Positions 11,391 to 21,900 of a stretch of 52,500 nucleotides of DNA are shown here, piece after piece. Source of the stretch: Paratrimastix pyriformis (Eukaryota; Preaxostyla; Paratrimastigidae); contig JAPMOS010000021.1 of the NCBI GenBank assembly GCA_027972325.1, forward strand, positions 1-52,500, read 5' to 3'. Under the pieces are notes generated by a model. It searched no databases and had not been told where the DNA came from. It saw only the letters and a list, made by a program, of their open reading frames with translations. The number at the start of each line of letters is the position of its first letter. Positions within the stretch are counted from its first letter, which is position 1. A program made the position numbers and the translations under genes.

Positions 11391-12430
11391 AGGAGAAGAT
11401 GCTGAGGGGCTCGTGTGGATTGCTCGAACTTGACTGGTTGGGCTGGGTGTTTCCGCGACTGAACTCTGTGGACTTCACGGAGAAGAAATTCGAATTGGGC
11501 GATGTGGAGCTAACCCTGGCCGCCATGCAAGAACTGCGTCTGCATGGGCCAATTCTCTCATTCTCTCATTTGTTTTCAGGTGATTTGACGCCCTTCGAAC
11601 CGCCGAAATTCAAGGACCCCCTTGTGGTTGGACGTTGGGCGCGGTTTTCATCGCCCCAAGAAGAATCCGCCGCGGGACACTTCGATCAGCGGGATCGGCA
11701 GTCGCCCCAGGTGCAACAGGAGCTGTTCGTCGACACTCGTTGCGTTACACTCGCCCAGGAGGTGACCACCCGATTGACTCGTCCTAATGTTCGGCACGCA
11801 TCCTGCTGCTCAAAGGGTTACCCCGATCGGGTAAGAGTTCAACGTTGAAGGTCGAAAGCAACTCCCCACCTCGTGATCTCAGCCTCTCTCTCATAGATTT
11901 GTGCTCGGATGCTCAGTGACCAAGCCACGGCGCCCGGTGTGATGCCTTGGAACCACGTTTACTACTTCCGTGAGACCGTAACGGAGGAGGACGCGCATCT
12001 TCCCCTCCTCCCAGCCCCTCACCACACTCCCAACGTGTTTCAGAGCCTTCCTCCATCAAAAGCGCTCCCAGTGCCTCTCCCTTTCGTTCCCACCCTTTCG
12101 GCCCTTGAGAATGCATTCCGATCGCCATTTCCATCCGATGGCCTCATGGCCGAAGACCTCTCCCTCGACTATCTTCCTACTCCCATCCCCAACGGATTCT
12201 CGCTATTTGACTGCGGCGGCCAAGGTGATTGTTTTTTCCGCTCTGTGGCTGCAGCCACGGGCCGATCCACGGAGCAGCACGCGGGGGAGCGCCTCCGCGC
12301 CTGCCGCTTCTTCGGGACCAACTCGGCCGTGCTGAGGCTCTTCATTCGAGACGAACTCCATTTCGATTTTGACACCGGAGCTCCCCAAGATTTGAGCCCC
12401 TTCAGTCAGAAGATCCAGGCCCACGTGACT
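11391..12430 (+). CDS. OTU-type cysteine-peptidase-like gene, 3' end lost
   Basis: Open coding sequence starts at the splice-acceptor-like CAG at the S2 target site (EEKMLRGSCGLLELDW...). A GT-AG intron is well supported at 11831-11896 (66 bp), because both sides continue in the same frame (GYPDR, then ICARMLSDQ). Near 12205-12290 the protein reads FDCGGQGDCFFRSVAAATGR, the catalytic Asp/Cys box of OTU deubiquitinases. The family's distal histidine is not seen, because the sequence runs into the 3' end of the reverse-strand LRR gene near 12410. Upstream exons would lie left of S2, where I cannot place them. OTU enzymes cleave ubiquitin chains; they also occur in some mobile elements. Confidence 0.6.
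11831..11896 (+). other. GT-AG intron, 66 bp
   Basis: Donor GTAAGA and acceptor TCTCTCTCATAG flank the intron. Exon frames join in phase 0. It belongs to the OTU-like gene. Confidence 0.75.
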
Positions 12431-13853
12431 GGGGGCAATTGCACGTTCGCAGTCGCTGGCCCCTGGACGGAGCACAGGCGCCGGCACTCCAGAACCAGAT
12501 TGTACGGCTTGTCATCATCCTCCCGCGAGTCGGATTCGTCGTCGTCATCATCATCAGACTCGGGCGCGGCCTCCTGCGGCAGGCTGGTGATCGTCTCCAG
12601 GGCGGGGCAGTCCAGGGTCACGGTGGTCGAGCGTCTGACAGCCAAGTTGAGCGACAACGACCGGAGGCGCTCGCTGGCGATGTCGATCGAACCGAAGACG
12701 GCCTCCGGCTCGGCAGACAAGGCGAGATGCTCAAGACGATTGAGCAGGGAGTCTGGGGGCACGTCGCAGAAAAATCCGGTGGGTGACGGGCCCAGGTCGA
12801 GCTGCAGGCTGGTCAGGTGGGTCAGGGATGACAGCAGGGCCATTGCCGAGTGGTCCTCCCACGGCGAGTCCAACGCAATGTGCCGCAGTGTGTCTTGGTT
12901 GGGGGGCAGAAGGCAGGAGACAGCCTTTCCGTCTCCACAGAAGCTGATGTCAAGGGATTCCAGACAGCCAGCGCCGTTTGGCAGTACGAGCAGCCCTTTT
13001 TTGAAGCTGCCGCGAAACAGTTGGCCGACGGTCAGCTGGGTCAACCGGGCGGCAACGGGCCGAAGGTCGCCGACCACGATGGGCCCCAGTGCGAGTCGAC
13101 TGAGGGACGGAAAACGGCCGAGAAAATCCTGAGGCTGGGTGCCCAGCCCCAGCTCGCATCGCTCGATGTGGAGTTCTTCGAGGGTCGCGGCGCATGGCAC
13201 CAGGGCGTCCACAAGATCCTCAAGGGCCCGGCCGAGCACGGGGAAGTCGAGCCGGAGTACGCGCAGGGTTGGCGGCAGCGAGCCGCGCAGGGCGCCCGTG
13301 ATTCGAAGGACGTCTGGTCCAGGCGCTCTGCGGGTGCCGCCTGCGAAGCCACCGGTGAGGGGGTACATGATGTGCAGCTCCACCAGCCCGGGCAGGTGAC
13401 CCAGGATGCGCCCGAGGGCAGGAAGAAACGGTTCTCGAGGAAGTTGAAGCGTGGTTAGCCGGTCATGACCGGCGAAGGCCTCATCCACCCAGGCGGCGCA
13501 GGCGGCCGCGGTGGCTCCACACCCAAACAGGAGCGGAGCCTCCTCCTGCGGAAAGGGTGCGGACTCATTGGGGAATGACAACTTGACGAGGCCCTTGCAT
13601 GGACATAATAACGCTGCCAGAGCATCGGCGGTCGGGGTGAGGGCGAGAGTCCAGCTCTCAGCCGGGTCGACATGATCGGGGTTCTCAAATGACATCTCGC
13701 GGTGCCGAGCAGCCGAGTGCGAGTGCGATGCGAAAGACCGACTAGTGCCGCGTATGTGCGAAGAGCCCAATCGGAGGCCTCTACGATGACACACAAGAGT
13801 TCGGATGGAGCACATTCAAAAAAATGATGATCCGCTTCTTGCTCCTGTCGCAC
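12406..13853 (-). CDS. F-box-like / leucine-rich-repeat protein
   Basis: The start at 13853 gives a short N-terminus with an F-box-like helix (SELLCVIVEASDWALRTYAA), then HRTRTRLLGTAR. The frame changes near 13695, where one base seems to be missing, and then stays open to 12406. The rest is a series of Leu-rich repeats (LVKLSFPNESAP, LPGLVELHI, LPPTLRVLRLDFP, LEELHIERCELGL, LESLDISFCGDG, LRSLSLNL) and an acidic patch (ESDDDDDDESDSREDDD). F-box/LRR proteins are usually substrate receptors of SCF ubiquitin ligases. I recall similar paralogues in Paratrimastix, unverified. The 3' end meets the OTU-like gene tail to tail, and the last residues may not be native. Confidence 0.75.
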
Positions 13854-13854
13854 G

Positions 13855-14100
13855 ATTGCCCGTACTCTCTGTGTGAAAGCGTTTTGATGAGAAGCGAAGT
13901 CAGAGCGGAGCAGGCCTTGGAGTCCATTCCGGCTTGCGGGGGACTTTCTGGCTCAGGCCCATGCGCTCCGGCTTCAACTGCTCCGGGAGCGTCGGGCAGG
14001 ACCACCGCCAGTGGCCAGCGAGCGGGGGGCCCGGCGGGAGGCTGCGTCGCGGCGACGGAGACGGCTGCCTGCTGTGCCCATCCAGCAGACTAGTGGCCAC
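13855..14100 (+). other. Spacer with a possible Arg/Ala-rich exon
   Basis: A helical, basic stretch can be read (LRLQLLRERRAGPPPVA near 13970) but has no start, splice site or family that I can support. Confidence 0.25.
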
Positions 14101-14535
14101 CACAACGAGGCCTCCTCTACAACAATGGACTGAACCCCTCTCCTTTGCGGGTGGACGACGGCAGCGTCAGGCTCGCCGGATGGGCTCGTCCTCAAAACCT
14201 GCAGGGAGGGGGGTTGGGTCTCAGGTCGCTGCTCTTCCCGTCTCCTTCTCTTCCTGCTTTGCTTTCGCCAGGATGGCGGCACTGCCCAAGCGGGACTACA
14301 TCTGGGCCTGGCGCTGGGCCTCAAGCGCTGAAGTGGCTGGGGATGAGGCGATATTTTGTGAAATCGGGTTGGGAAATGGGGGAAATGGGAGTAAAACCTT
14401 TTGTGAACTCTTCTCGATTGCGATTATCTAGTTAGCCTCCTACGAGGCTGCATTAACACGAGACTGACATTGGGGGATAAAACCTTTTGTGATTTCTTTC
14501 TCATGGCTCCTTAGTTAGCCTCACACGAGGCTGCA
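14100..14535 (-). repeat. Dispersed repeat D, copy 1
   Basis: This is an inverted match to 50515-50925. Both contain GGTTTTGAGGACGAGCCCA and GCCTGACGCTGCCGTCGTCC (minus strand here), and both end in AAAACCTTTTGTG...TTAGTTAGCCTC..ACGAGGCTGCATTAAC. The tail is present here as two units about 86 bp apart (from about 14392 and 14478). Each has a small stem AGCCTC-loop-GAGGCT. The class of the element is unknown. Confidence 0.75.
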
Positions 14536-15380
14536 TTAACCCCGTGGAGCCGAAATTTTGTGGAAAATACCCCAAAAATGACCTCTCAGCGGCCGTTCTC
14601 GCTCATGCCCTGCGTCACTGAAACAAGATCCAGGAACCGTTTGAAGTGCACCTGAAACGTGACGCTTTCGGGAATCCAACGCACCACCTCCCGAATCTCA
14701 ATTCAAAAAACTCGTTGCGCCGCGCCGCTAAACTTTCAAGGTGCGTTTTTGGACCGTTTTCGACGGATCTCAACGTCTATATTTATCAGGGAAACCCCAT
14801 CTTTTGATGGATTATTCTTCGGGAATGGGAGAAACTACCTTTCAATTTTTGGTGAGTGGTCTGTGTCTACTTCCGGAGTTCCGGACACACCTTGGACCCA
14901 CACCCCTTTCCGCACACTTGTCCAGGGCCGTGGTTGGTCAATTTTTCCTTCCGCACCCACAAGGGGTGCCACCAAACGTCTTTTCCTGCAATCCCAGACT
15001 CCCTTTGGCGTCCTCCACCGTCGGGGTCAAGCGTTGGCACTTGGCTGTGTCCCGCGATGGGGAGCGGTGCAGGGCACAGTTCCACGTGCCCCATCGCTTC
15101 AAGACCGATTTCACCTGCGCGGAGTGTGCGCCCGGCACCGGGGAACAAGGCTCTCGGCCGCGCCGGGCCGTGCGGAGCCCCGATTGCGCCCCCCGCTCAC
15201 GTCCCCCGTGCCCCCCCCGTTCCTCTTCCTTTGTGCGGCCTGTTCGAGCCGGACCACCGCCCCTCTGGCCCCAGGGCCATGCCCCTGCGTAAACTTGTTT
15301 TCTGGGGGATGTGGAGGGGTCCCGCTTTTTTACCCGGTCAAAAAATCTTGTTCCGTCGTGGAGCACGGTCGCCCCCAATC

Positions 15381-15402
15381 GATTGCCAATATAGTGGCAG
15401 TG
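15381..15402. other. Internal hairpin of MITE copy 1
   Basis: ATTGCCA / TGGCAGT arms form a short stem. The equivalent place in copy 2 has ACTGCCAC / GTGGCAGT. Confidence 0.7.
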
Positions 15403-15557
15403 GGGTCCCCCAGTTGTGAGTCACGCCGGGACCCGAGCTTTTGAGTGCCGATGGCCACTTTGAAAAGGGAGCGAGACGAGACCACGGAGAGGGGTCTCCC
15501 GAAAACCCGGTCGGAAAATTCCGATCCGTTGCCGAGATTCGAACCCGCGAACAGTCA

Positions 15558-15577
15558 ATTGCCACTATAGTGGCAAT
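15558..15577. other. Terminal palindrome of MITE copy 1
   Basis: ATTGCCACTATAGTGGCAAT is a perfect 20-bp palindrome, 18 bp inside the right terminal repeat. Confidence 0.85.
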
Positions 15578-15599
15578 AGCTTCGGCTCCACGGGGTTAA

Positions 15600-15924
15600 C
15601 ACGAGACTGACTGACTGACTGACTGGCAGGATCGCTCTTCCCCCCAGGAGCTTCAGACCGAACCGGCGACTTCTCGGGTCGTCGGACGGGACAGGTTCAC
15701 TGAACCGGAGGTGAACGGAAGGCCTCGTGTGCCATTAATCAATTCTTGGCTTGATTCTCCTTGGTTAGCCGGTGCGAAAACAGGGCACCGAGCCAAACTT
15801 TTTCCTCATTCTTTTATTTGGATGCCCGTGCAGCGGGCTTTTTCAAGGTTGGATAGAACAGGGTGGAGGGACGATTTAAGGAGCTGGGCCGCGATCGGCC
15901 ATCGTCGGTTCTGGTTTGTGGAAA
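15600..15924. other. Spacer and 3' flank of the kinase-like gene
   Basis: A short (GACT)n tract lies at 15607-15626. A reverse-strand AATAAA at 15813-15818, about 110 bp past the stop of the kinase-like gene, is a plausible polyadenylation signal. Nothing else is recognised. Confidence 0.5.
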
Positions 15925-17913
15925 TCAGTCGTCCCATCGCGAGAGCAGCTCAAGCCAGTACTCGTCGTGCGCTTGCGTGATGGGCCCCCCATCGCGGACT
16001 CCCTCCGGCCATGCGATTTGGTGGTTGATGAAGAGCGGATAGCACGCGTTGCGACCGGCCCAGTCGTAATCGATGATGCCGAGATGCGGCGGGGCGGGCG
16101 GGGCGTCGATGATGCCCACGTTGCATTCCCGCAGGTCACCGTGTACGTAGTCCGCTTCATGGAGAGCGTGCACCGCCTGCCGGAGCGCGGGCGCCAGGGC
16201 TTGCCGCTGCTCGGTGGACAAGATGGACCAGGGTGTGAATGACACCTCGGCCATGATGACCACCAAGTAGTCGGCGACGGGGTCTTCGGGCTCGGCCGGC
16301 TCGCCGCTCGCAAGCAAGAGCGATGTCATTTCGGGGAGCCGGTAGCAGGCGAGCAGGGGCGGGGCAAACCCTTGGCGCATGGCCAGAATGTGGGCGTGTA
16401 GGCCGTACCGCCCGCGGGCGATTTTCAGAATCACGGGAGTGGCCGTGGGAGTGGCCGGGGAGACCTACCCAAAAGAATAAAACAACATCAACATCAGCCA
16501 CACCACCGGACGAGATGAACAGACGGAGCCAAGGAGGGCCCGGAAACAGAGGGTCTCCCGGATCTGGGAGTTGATCCGGACGGGGATATCCTGGCACAGC
16601 GAAAACGGGAAGGCGAGGCGGGTGCCGCCACAGTGGCGCCTGGCCAGGGATTGCAGTGACTTGGTCAGAATGGGCAGCGCTATTCTGAGGGCCCCGAAAA
16701 GCTTGAATGCGGGTCGGAGGCAGGTCGGATTGGCGAAGGGAAGAACCCCGACTGCGGGGGTCAACTCTTCGATGATGATTCCCTGGTAAAAACCGCAAAA
16801 AATGAGTGGATGAGGGCCGTGAAATGAAGAGAACTCGCCCGAACCTTCGCGGTGGTGATCGCACAGGATACCGAGATGCGCCCACCACACACCTGCACGA
16901 GAAAGCTCGGACAGGCCCCGCGAGCTTTGGCGGCCCAGAACCCGGCGTAGTAAGCCGCCAGTTGATATGCAGCGCCCTCATCCGACTCGGGTTTGACTTC
17001 AACGATCAATGCAGGCATCTGGCCAGGTTTCACTGCAAAGGCAAGATCGCACTGGCTCCGGCTCCCCGGGATGGACTTGATCTCCAGCGGAACCTGCAGA
17101 AGCTCAGACAAAATCTCGCCGAGGGCATCCGGTCCTCTTCCTGGCCCTGATCGGCCCGAACGGAGGCCGCCGCCGCCGCATACTTGTCAATCAGCGGACA
17201 GAGACGGTAATCAGGGGGGTCATCGCTGCTCCACTCAGAGAGAAAGGCAAGGAAGGCGGGTTCCACCAATTCAGGCGGGAACGGGGCGCGTCCGTGGGCG
17301 GTCATGTGGAATTGATAGGGGCCCGTTTGGAGACGCCGGAAAAAGGCTTGACGTTGGTTCGGATTGTCACAGAAGGCGGAGGGGGGGGGCATCACCTCTG
17401 CGAAGTGGCGCAAAACGAGGCCAGCTGGAGGAAAGAAGAAGGAAGAAGCAAAGCATGGAGTGGGCGACAAACCTGACGGAGGTTGAGCTGCAGCCCCGGC
17501 GCCGCCTGGCACGGCGGGTGCGGTGGCGGATGCGGCGGGTGGTGCTGTATCATCAAACGGCGATCAGAGGCGCAAGGTCGAGAGCAGAGAACTTCACGGA
17601 CCTGGGGGGCGGTTTACTCGAACGCGAAGGAGATGATCGGCACTTCGGGCAGCAAAATCGAAGGCGAGGGCCATTTGATCATCGTCCGCAATTTCGCATA
17701 AATCGCCGTCTTCGTCTACATACTCTACGCGAAGGATTTGGCAGTGATGGTGCTCTTGGCGGAGCTTCTCACAAAACTCGGCAAATGTGAGCTTCTTGGG
17801 GAGACCGAAGCGGACAAAAGTGCCTCCGTATCCCGATCTAAATATAGTGGACGATCCCGAACACCTGGGATTGGGGCAACAGACTTGACCAGTAAAGGAC
17901 GAGTCTCCGCCAT
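15925..17913 (-). CDS. PB1 - PD-(D/E)XK nuclease-like - kinase-like protein, six exons
   Basis: Start codon at 17913. Exons are 17885-17913, 17602-17837, 17473-17505, 16845-17424, 16525-16782 and 15925-16464. The five GT-AG introns of 47, 96, 48, 62 and 60 bp all join frames sensibly. The N-terminus is a PB1 domain (FVRFGLPKKLTF, VEYVDEDGDLCEIADDDQ), a protein-interaction module. Next comes a nuclease-like core with CDLAF and LIVEVKPE, the Asp and Glu-x-Lys of PD-(D/E)XK folds. The C-terminal half is a kinase-like fold with VILKIARG, YVHGDLRECNV and LGIIDYDWAG, then WPEGV and HDEYWLE. Nuclease plus kinase pairing is known from Crinkler/RHS-type effectors and fungal homologues. The protein is about 555 residues and looks whole or nearly so, with perhaps one break. 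Function is inferred from family only. Confidence 0.75.
17838..17884 (-). other. GT-AG intron, 47 bp
   Basis: Splicing restores the PB1 reading frame across VK and SGYGG. Donor GTCTGT, acceptor TATATTTAG. Confidence 0.8.
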
Positions 17914-18773
17914 CGAGTTTGATTTTCTGGCTTTAACCCCGTGGAGCCGAAATTTTGTGGAAAATACCCCAAAAATGACCTCTCAGCGGCCGTTCTCGCT
18001 CATGCCCTGCGTCACTGAAACAAGATCCAGGAACCGTTTGAAGTGCACCTGAAACGTGACGCTTTCGGGAATCCAACGCACCACCTCCCGAATCTCAATT
18101 CAAAAAACTCGTTGCGCCGCGCCGCTAAACTTTCAAGGTGTGTTTTTGGACCGTTTTCGATGGATCTCAGCGTCTATTTATCAGGGAAACCCCATCTTTT
18201 GATGGATTATTCTTCGGGAATGGGAGAAACTACCTTTCAATTTTGGTGAGTGGTCTGTGTCTACTTCCGGAGTTCCGGACACACCTTGGACCCACACCCC
18301 TTTCCGCACACTTGTCCAGGGCCGTGGTTGGTCACTTTTTCCTTCCGCACCCACAAGGGGTGCCACCAAACGTCTTTTCCTGCAATCCCAGACTCCCTTT
18401 GGCGTCCTCCACCGTCGGGGTCAAGCGTTGGCACTTGGCTGTGTCCCGCGATGGGGAGCGGTGCAGGGCACAGTTCCACGTGCCCCATCGCTTCAAGACC
18501 GATTTCACCTGCGCTGAGTGTGCGCCCGGCACCGGGGAACAAGGCTCTCGGCCGCGCCGGGCCGTGCGGAGCCCCGATTGTGCCCCCCGCTCACGTCCCC
18601 CATGCCCCCCCCGTTCCTCTTCCTTTGCGCGGCCTGTTCGAGCCGGACCACCGCCCCTCTGACCCCAGGGCCATGTCCCTGCGTAAACTTGTTTTCTGGG
18701 GGATGTGGAGGGGTCTCGCTTTTTTACCCGGTCAAAAAATCTTGTACCGTCGTGGAGCACCGTCGCCCCCAAT

Positions 18774-18796
18774 TCACTGCCACAAATGTGGCAGTG
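18774..18796. other. Internal hairpin of MITE copy 2
   Basis: CACTGCCAC-AAAT-GTGGCAGTG is a perfect 9-bp stem at the position of the hairpin in copy 1, but with different sequence. Confidence 0.8.
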
Positions 18797-18947
18797 GTCC
18801 CCCAGTTGTGAGTCTCGCCGGCACCGGAGCTTTTGAGTGCCGATGGCCACTTTGAAAAGGGAGCGAGACCAGACCACGGAGAGGGGTCCCCCGAAAACCC
18901 GGTCGGAAAATTCCGATCCGTTGCCGAGATTCGAACCCGCGAACAGT

Positions 18948-18969
18948 CACTGCCACGTTTGTGGCAGTG
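18948..18969. other. Terminal hairpin of MITE copy 2
   Basis: CACTGCCAC-GTTT-GTGGCAGTG is a perfect 9-bp stem. At the same place copy 1 has ATTGCCAC / GTGGCAAT, so a T:A pair is replaced by C:G. Confidence 0.8.
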
Positions 18970-18990
18970 ACTCCGGCTCCACGGGGTTAA

Positions 18991-21900
18991 CGTGATGTGG
19001 AGACCTTCTCCGAAGTCTTTAGTGCCGTCTCCGGGCGTGTATTACCGTCTCCGGAGAATTATTTGGACCCAAGGCGTTTCTTTGCCTTTTTTTTCAAAGA
19101 TCCGTCTCTTCAGACTCCAGGCCAAGAACCAGAGCGCATTCATGTAAGGTTGTTAGAGACCTCGACGAGGAAGTCTGTGGACGTTTTAGATTGATGCAAT
19201 CTTCATCCCGTTTCCAGGCCAAGAACCACTCCGGCTGATGAGACCCGCTTGAAATGGATAAACCATGAACTTTTGGCAAGGTTTGAGCCTGACGACACTC
19301 ACTTCTCCACCATCAATCTAATGCCCACCACCGGTCCCACTCCATTATTTCGCTGACACGTACAATTCGTCGTGGAGTGGGACCGCCTCTCCAAAGCCCA
19401 ACGCCGTCCAGCTCTTCTCCCACCGCAGATCCACCTCTCCACCCCCCGTCCCGCCCCCCGCCTCCGGCGCACAGGTCAACGTCCACCGCTGGCGCTGGTG
19501 TACAGCGTCCTGGAGAACTCCAACGCCTACCATCCTGCAGAAGCCCGCTGCAACATCCTCGAGGTCACCCCCCCCCCCCCCCCCCCGGGTTCCGGGTCTG
19601 TGATTTGTCCGAATGTGCGGCGAATGTTTTTCCGGGAGATTCTTGACTGACCCCTGCTCCTCCTCTCTCCCATTCACAGTTCCCATCGTTTCCGCGCCCA
19701 TCCGGCACAGTTTTTTCTGCCAAGTTTCAATGGCAACTGCGGTGCTGTTTCAGGCTCCCCGACGGCCGCTCCCGTGCTGGTTTTGCGGCTCGCCCCATCC
19801 CGCCCCGCCCGGTCTGTCGTCCTTCCCGCCCCGCATCTCCCCCCCGGGTCATTTGGGCTGACATTGGCCTGCGGCGCCAGGGGGCAGAGTCTCGCAGGGG
19901 GACCCATCGACGACCGGGCTGAGCGGGCGCTCACCACACAGGAGGAGGGTACCAACCCTTGGCGGACCGGATGGGGCGGGGACTGGAGGCGGCACAAGCG
20001 ATGCGCAGGGGCGGATATCTGATGGCGGGGTGGCCTGACGACGCAGACGAAGAGCAGTGCAACCGTGTCACCCGCCAGGACGGCCAGGACGGCCAGCCCC
20101 GGGCGAGGCCCGCAGCGCAATGTGCTCCCGGTGTCTCTGGGCTCCCCAACCCCCTGTCTCTCCCTCTGAGCCGTCGGCCGGCATACATCCGCCCACGACG
20201 CTTCCTGACCAAGCCCGCCACCCCACCCCGCGTTCCCGCGCCCAGCTGGCCCTCGGCAACGTCCGCTCCCCGCGCCGCCCACGCGCGGACTCCTCAGCCA
20301 CAACGGTCGCTGAACCTGGGGCCACACCGGTCTCCTGCGATGCGTCTAAGCGAGGGTCCAAGCAGCCCACCGATGATGACCAAGCTGCGTGACCTGCCCC
20401 AGATCCTCAACCGCAGCTGCTCCGGTTCGAGACGGATCAGCTTCCCCATCAGCACCTCAAATGGAGCAGATCTCCGCTGGGCCCTGCCAAGCCCCTGCCC
20501 CCATTGGGTCTGTCAGGGCCCAGGGCCCGGCCCTTGTTTGACGGATCGCCTCACACACTGCTCACCCCGCCTCTTCCCCGGCCCCTACCCCTCCTGCCCC
20601 ACCCGGTGCAGCCCTGTTGCCAATGCTGCCGTTTACATGCCTTGGCCCGCTGAGAACCCCTGTCGCCGCCCCGGCGCTGGTATGCGGTTGCCGCCCTGCG
20701 CCCTGGTCCCAAGACAACCCGGCACGATGAATCCCGCCCCTGTCCACCGCCAGGCCGGCGGCCCGTCCCCGCTACCGCCCTGGGCCCACCGACCTGGGGC
20801 GACCTTCCCCGCACCGCTCTCGATGGTCACCGGTCGTCCTCCGCCATGCTGCACGACCCTGGCTTCTCCCGGCCACAGGTCGGTGCGCAACATCCTGGCC
20901 TGGACTGCTCCTCCTTCTTGTTTTTGGATGTTTACGCCGTCCACCCACGGGCACATCAATGCGTCCTCACTCCCCCTTCCACGCGCACATCTGGAGCAGG
21001 GCCAGGCCCCACTGATGTGTTCACTGGTCGCCTCGAGGTGCTCGCTCTGGGCCTGCACTCCCGCGGTCCCGCGGCAACCGCTGTCCACCCCTCTGGGCCA
21101 ACCGCGCCATGGCGGCGGCGCTCAAGGGGCAGGGGACCTCCTGGACAACCACGGCCTCGCTTGCAGCCTCCTCCAGCTGCCGCCCCACTGCCACCTCAGC
21201 CTTCACGCCCTCGGCCCGCTCCAGAACCGCCTGGCGCTGCGCAGCAGGGCACTCCTCCACTGCCTCTGACAGCGGGCCAGGGCACGCTCCTGTATCCGCT
21301 GGCTGTCGGACGGATGTGCTGCCGCTCAATCACGGCATGGTCCGTGCCGCCTGGGCGACGCCTTCACCTCCGCGGCTCGCCACCGCCACCGCCACCGCCG
21401 ACGGCCTTCCGACCCTGCCTCTATGAGCAGGTGGTGACGAATGGTGATGATTGCTGCCTGGACACCCTTGACCTGTGCCACGGTTGGCACGCGCCGCCTC
21501 GAACTGGCCCTCCCCTGCCCGCTAATCCGAATCGTCGCACTGAACCACACAGGTATGCGCAGCGTCAAGGGTTGCGTTGCCTCTCGCTCCGCAGTGACGC
21601 CCCCCCCCCCCCGACTGTTGCTTCCTTCCCTGCGCACCCCCGGCCCCACCTGAGAGTCCCTCGACTCCCGTCGCGTGGCCCCGGGGGGCAAGAGACCTTT
21701 GAGGGCTGGAGACCACTACGACGACGAAGACTGCTACGACGGGGCGCCCCGGGGCGCCAACTTGCAGAAGAGCGGGAAGGCGCCAAACGCGGCGCCGACG
21801 AAGAGTGCTCCTCCACCACCACCACCACCACCACCACCACCTCCCCCCCACTCACACACACACGGGGCCGGATGTCCACCACCCCACAGCCGCGGGGCGC

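Larger units (their letters stand above)
14540..15595. mobile_element. piggyBac-like MITE, copy 1
   Basis: A 1,056-bp body is flanked by TTAA on both sides (14536-14539 and 15596-15599), with terminal inverted repeats CCCCGTGGAGCCGAA. An empty site of the same sequence (GAGGCTGCATTAACACGAGA) is visible upstream near 14446-14465, which shows the TTAA duplication directly. TTAA targets and CCC-starting ends are typical of piggyBac transposons. No transposase is encoded, so it would be non-autonomous. Long open frames inside are not conserved in a convincing way. A hairpin lies just inside the right end and a second about 170 bp further in. Confidence 0.88.
17937..18986. mobile_element. piggyBac-like MITE, copy 2
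   Basis: A 1,050-bp body has CCCCGTGGAGCCG terminal inverted repeats and TTAA on both sides (17933-17936 and 18987-18990). It is closely related to copy 1 over its whole length. It sits 19 bp upstream of the start codon of the PB1/kinase-like gene. Near its right end, on the minus strand, is a word close to the RNA polymerase III B box (GGTTCGAATCT), also present in copy 1. Confidence 0.88.

Noticed and set aside
14659-15444. Coding gene inside the MITEs
   Set aside because: The frames are open in both copies only where the DNA is nearly identical. No domain is recognised and the ends define a non-autonomous element. A captured gene piece is possible but unsupported.
18920-18975. tRNA or tRNA-derived SINE at the MITE right end
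   Set aside because: Only a B-box-like word is present, with no cloverleaf. The TTAA and inverted ends define a DNA-type element.
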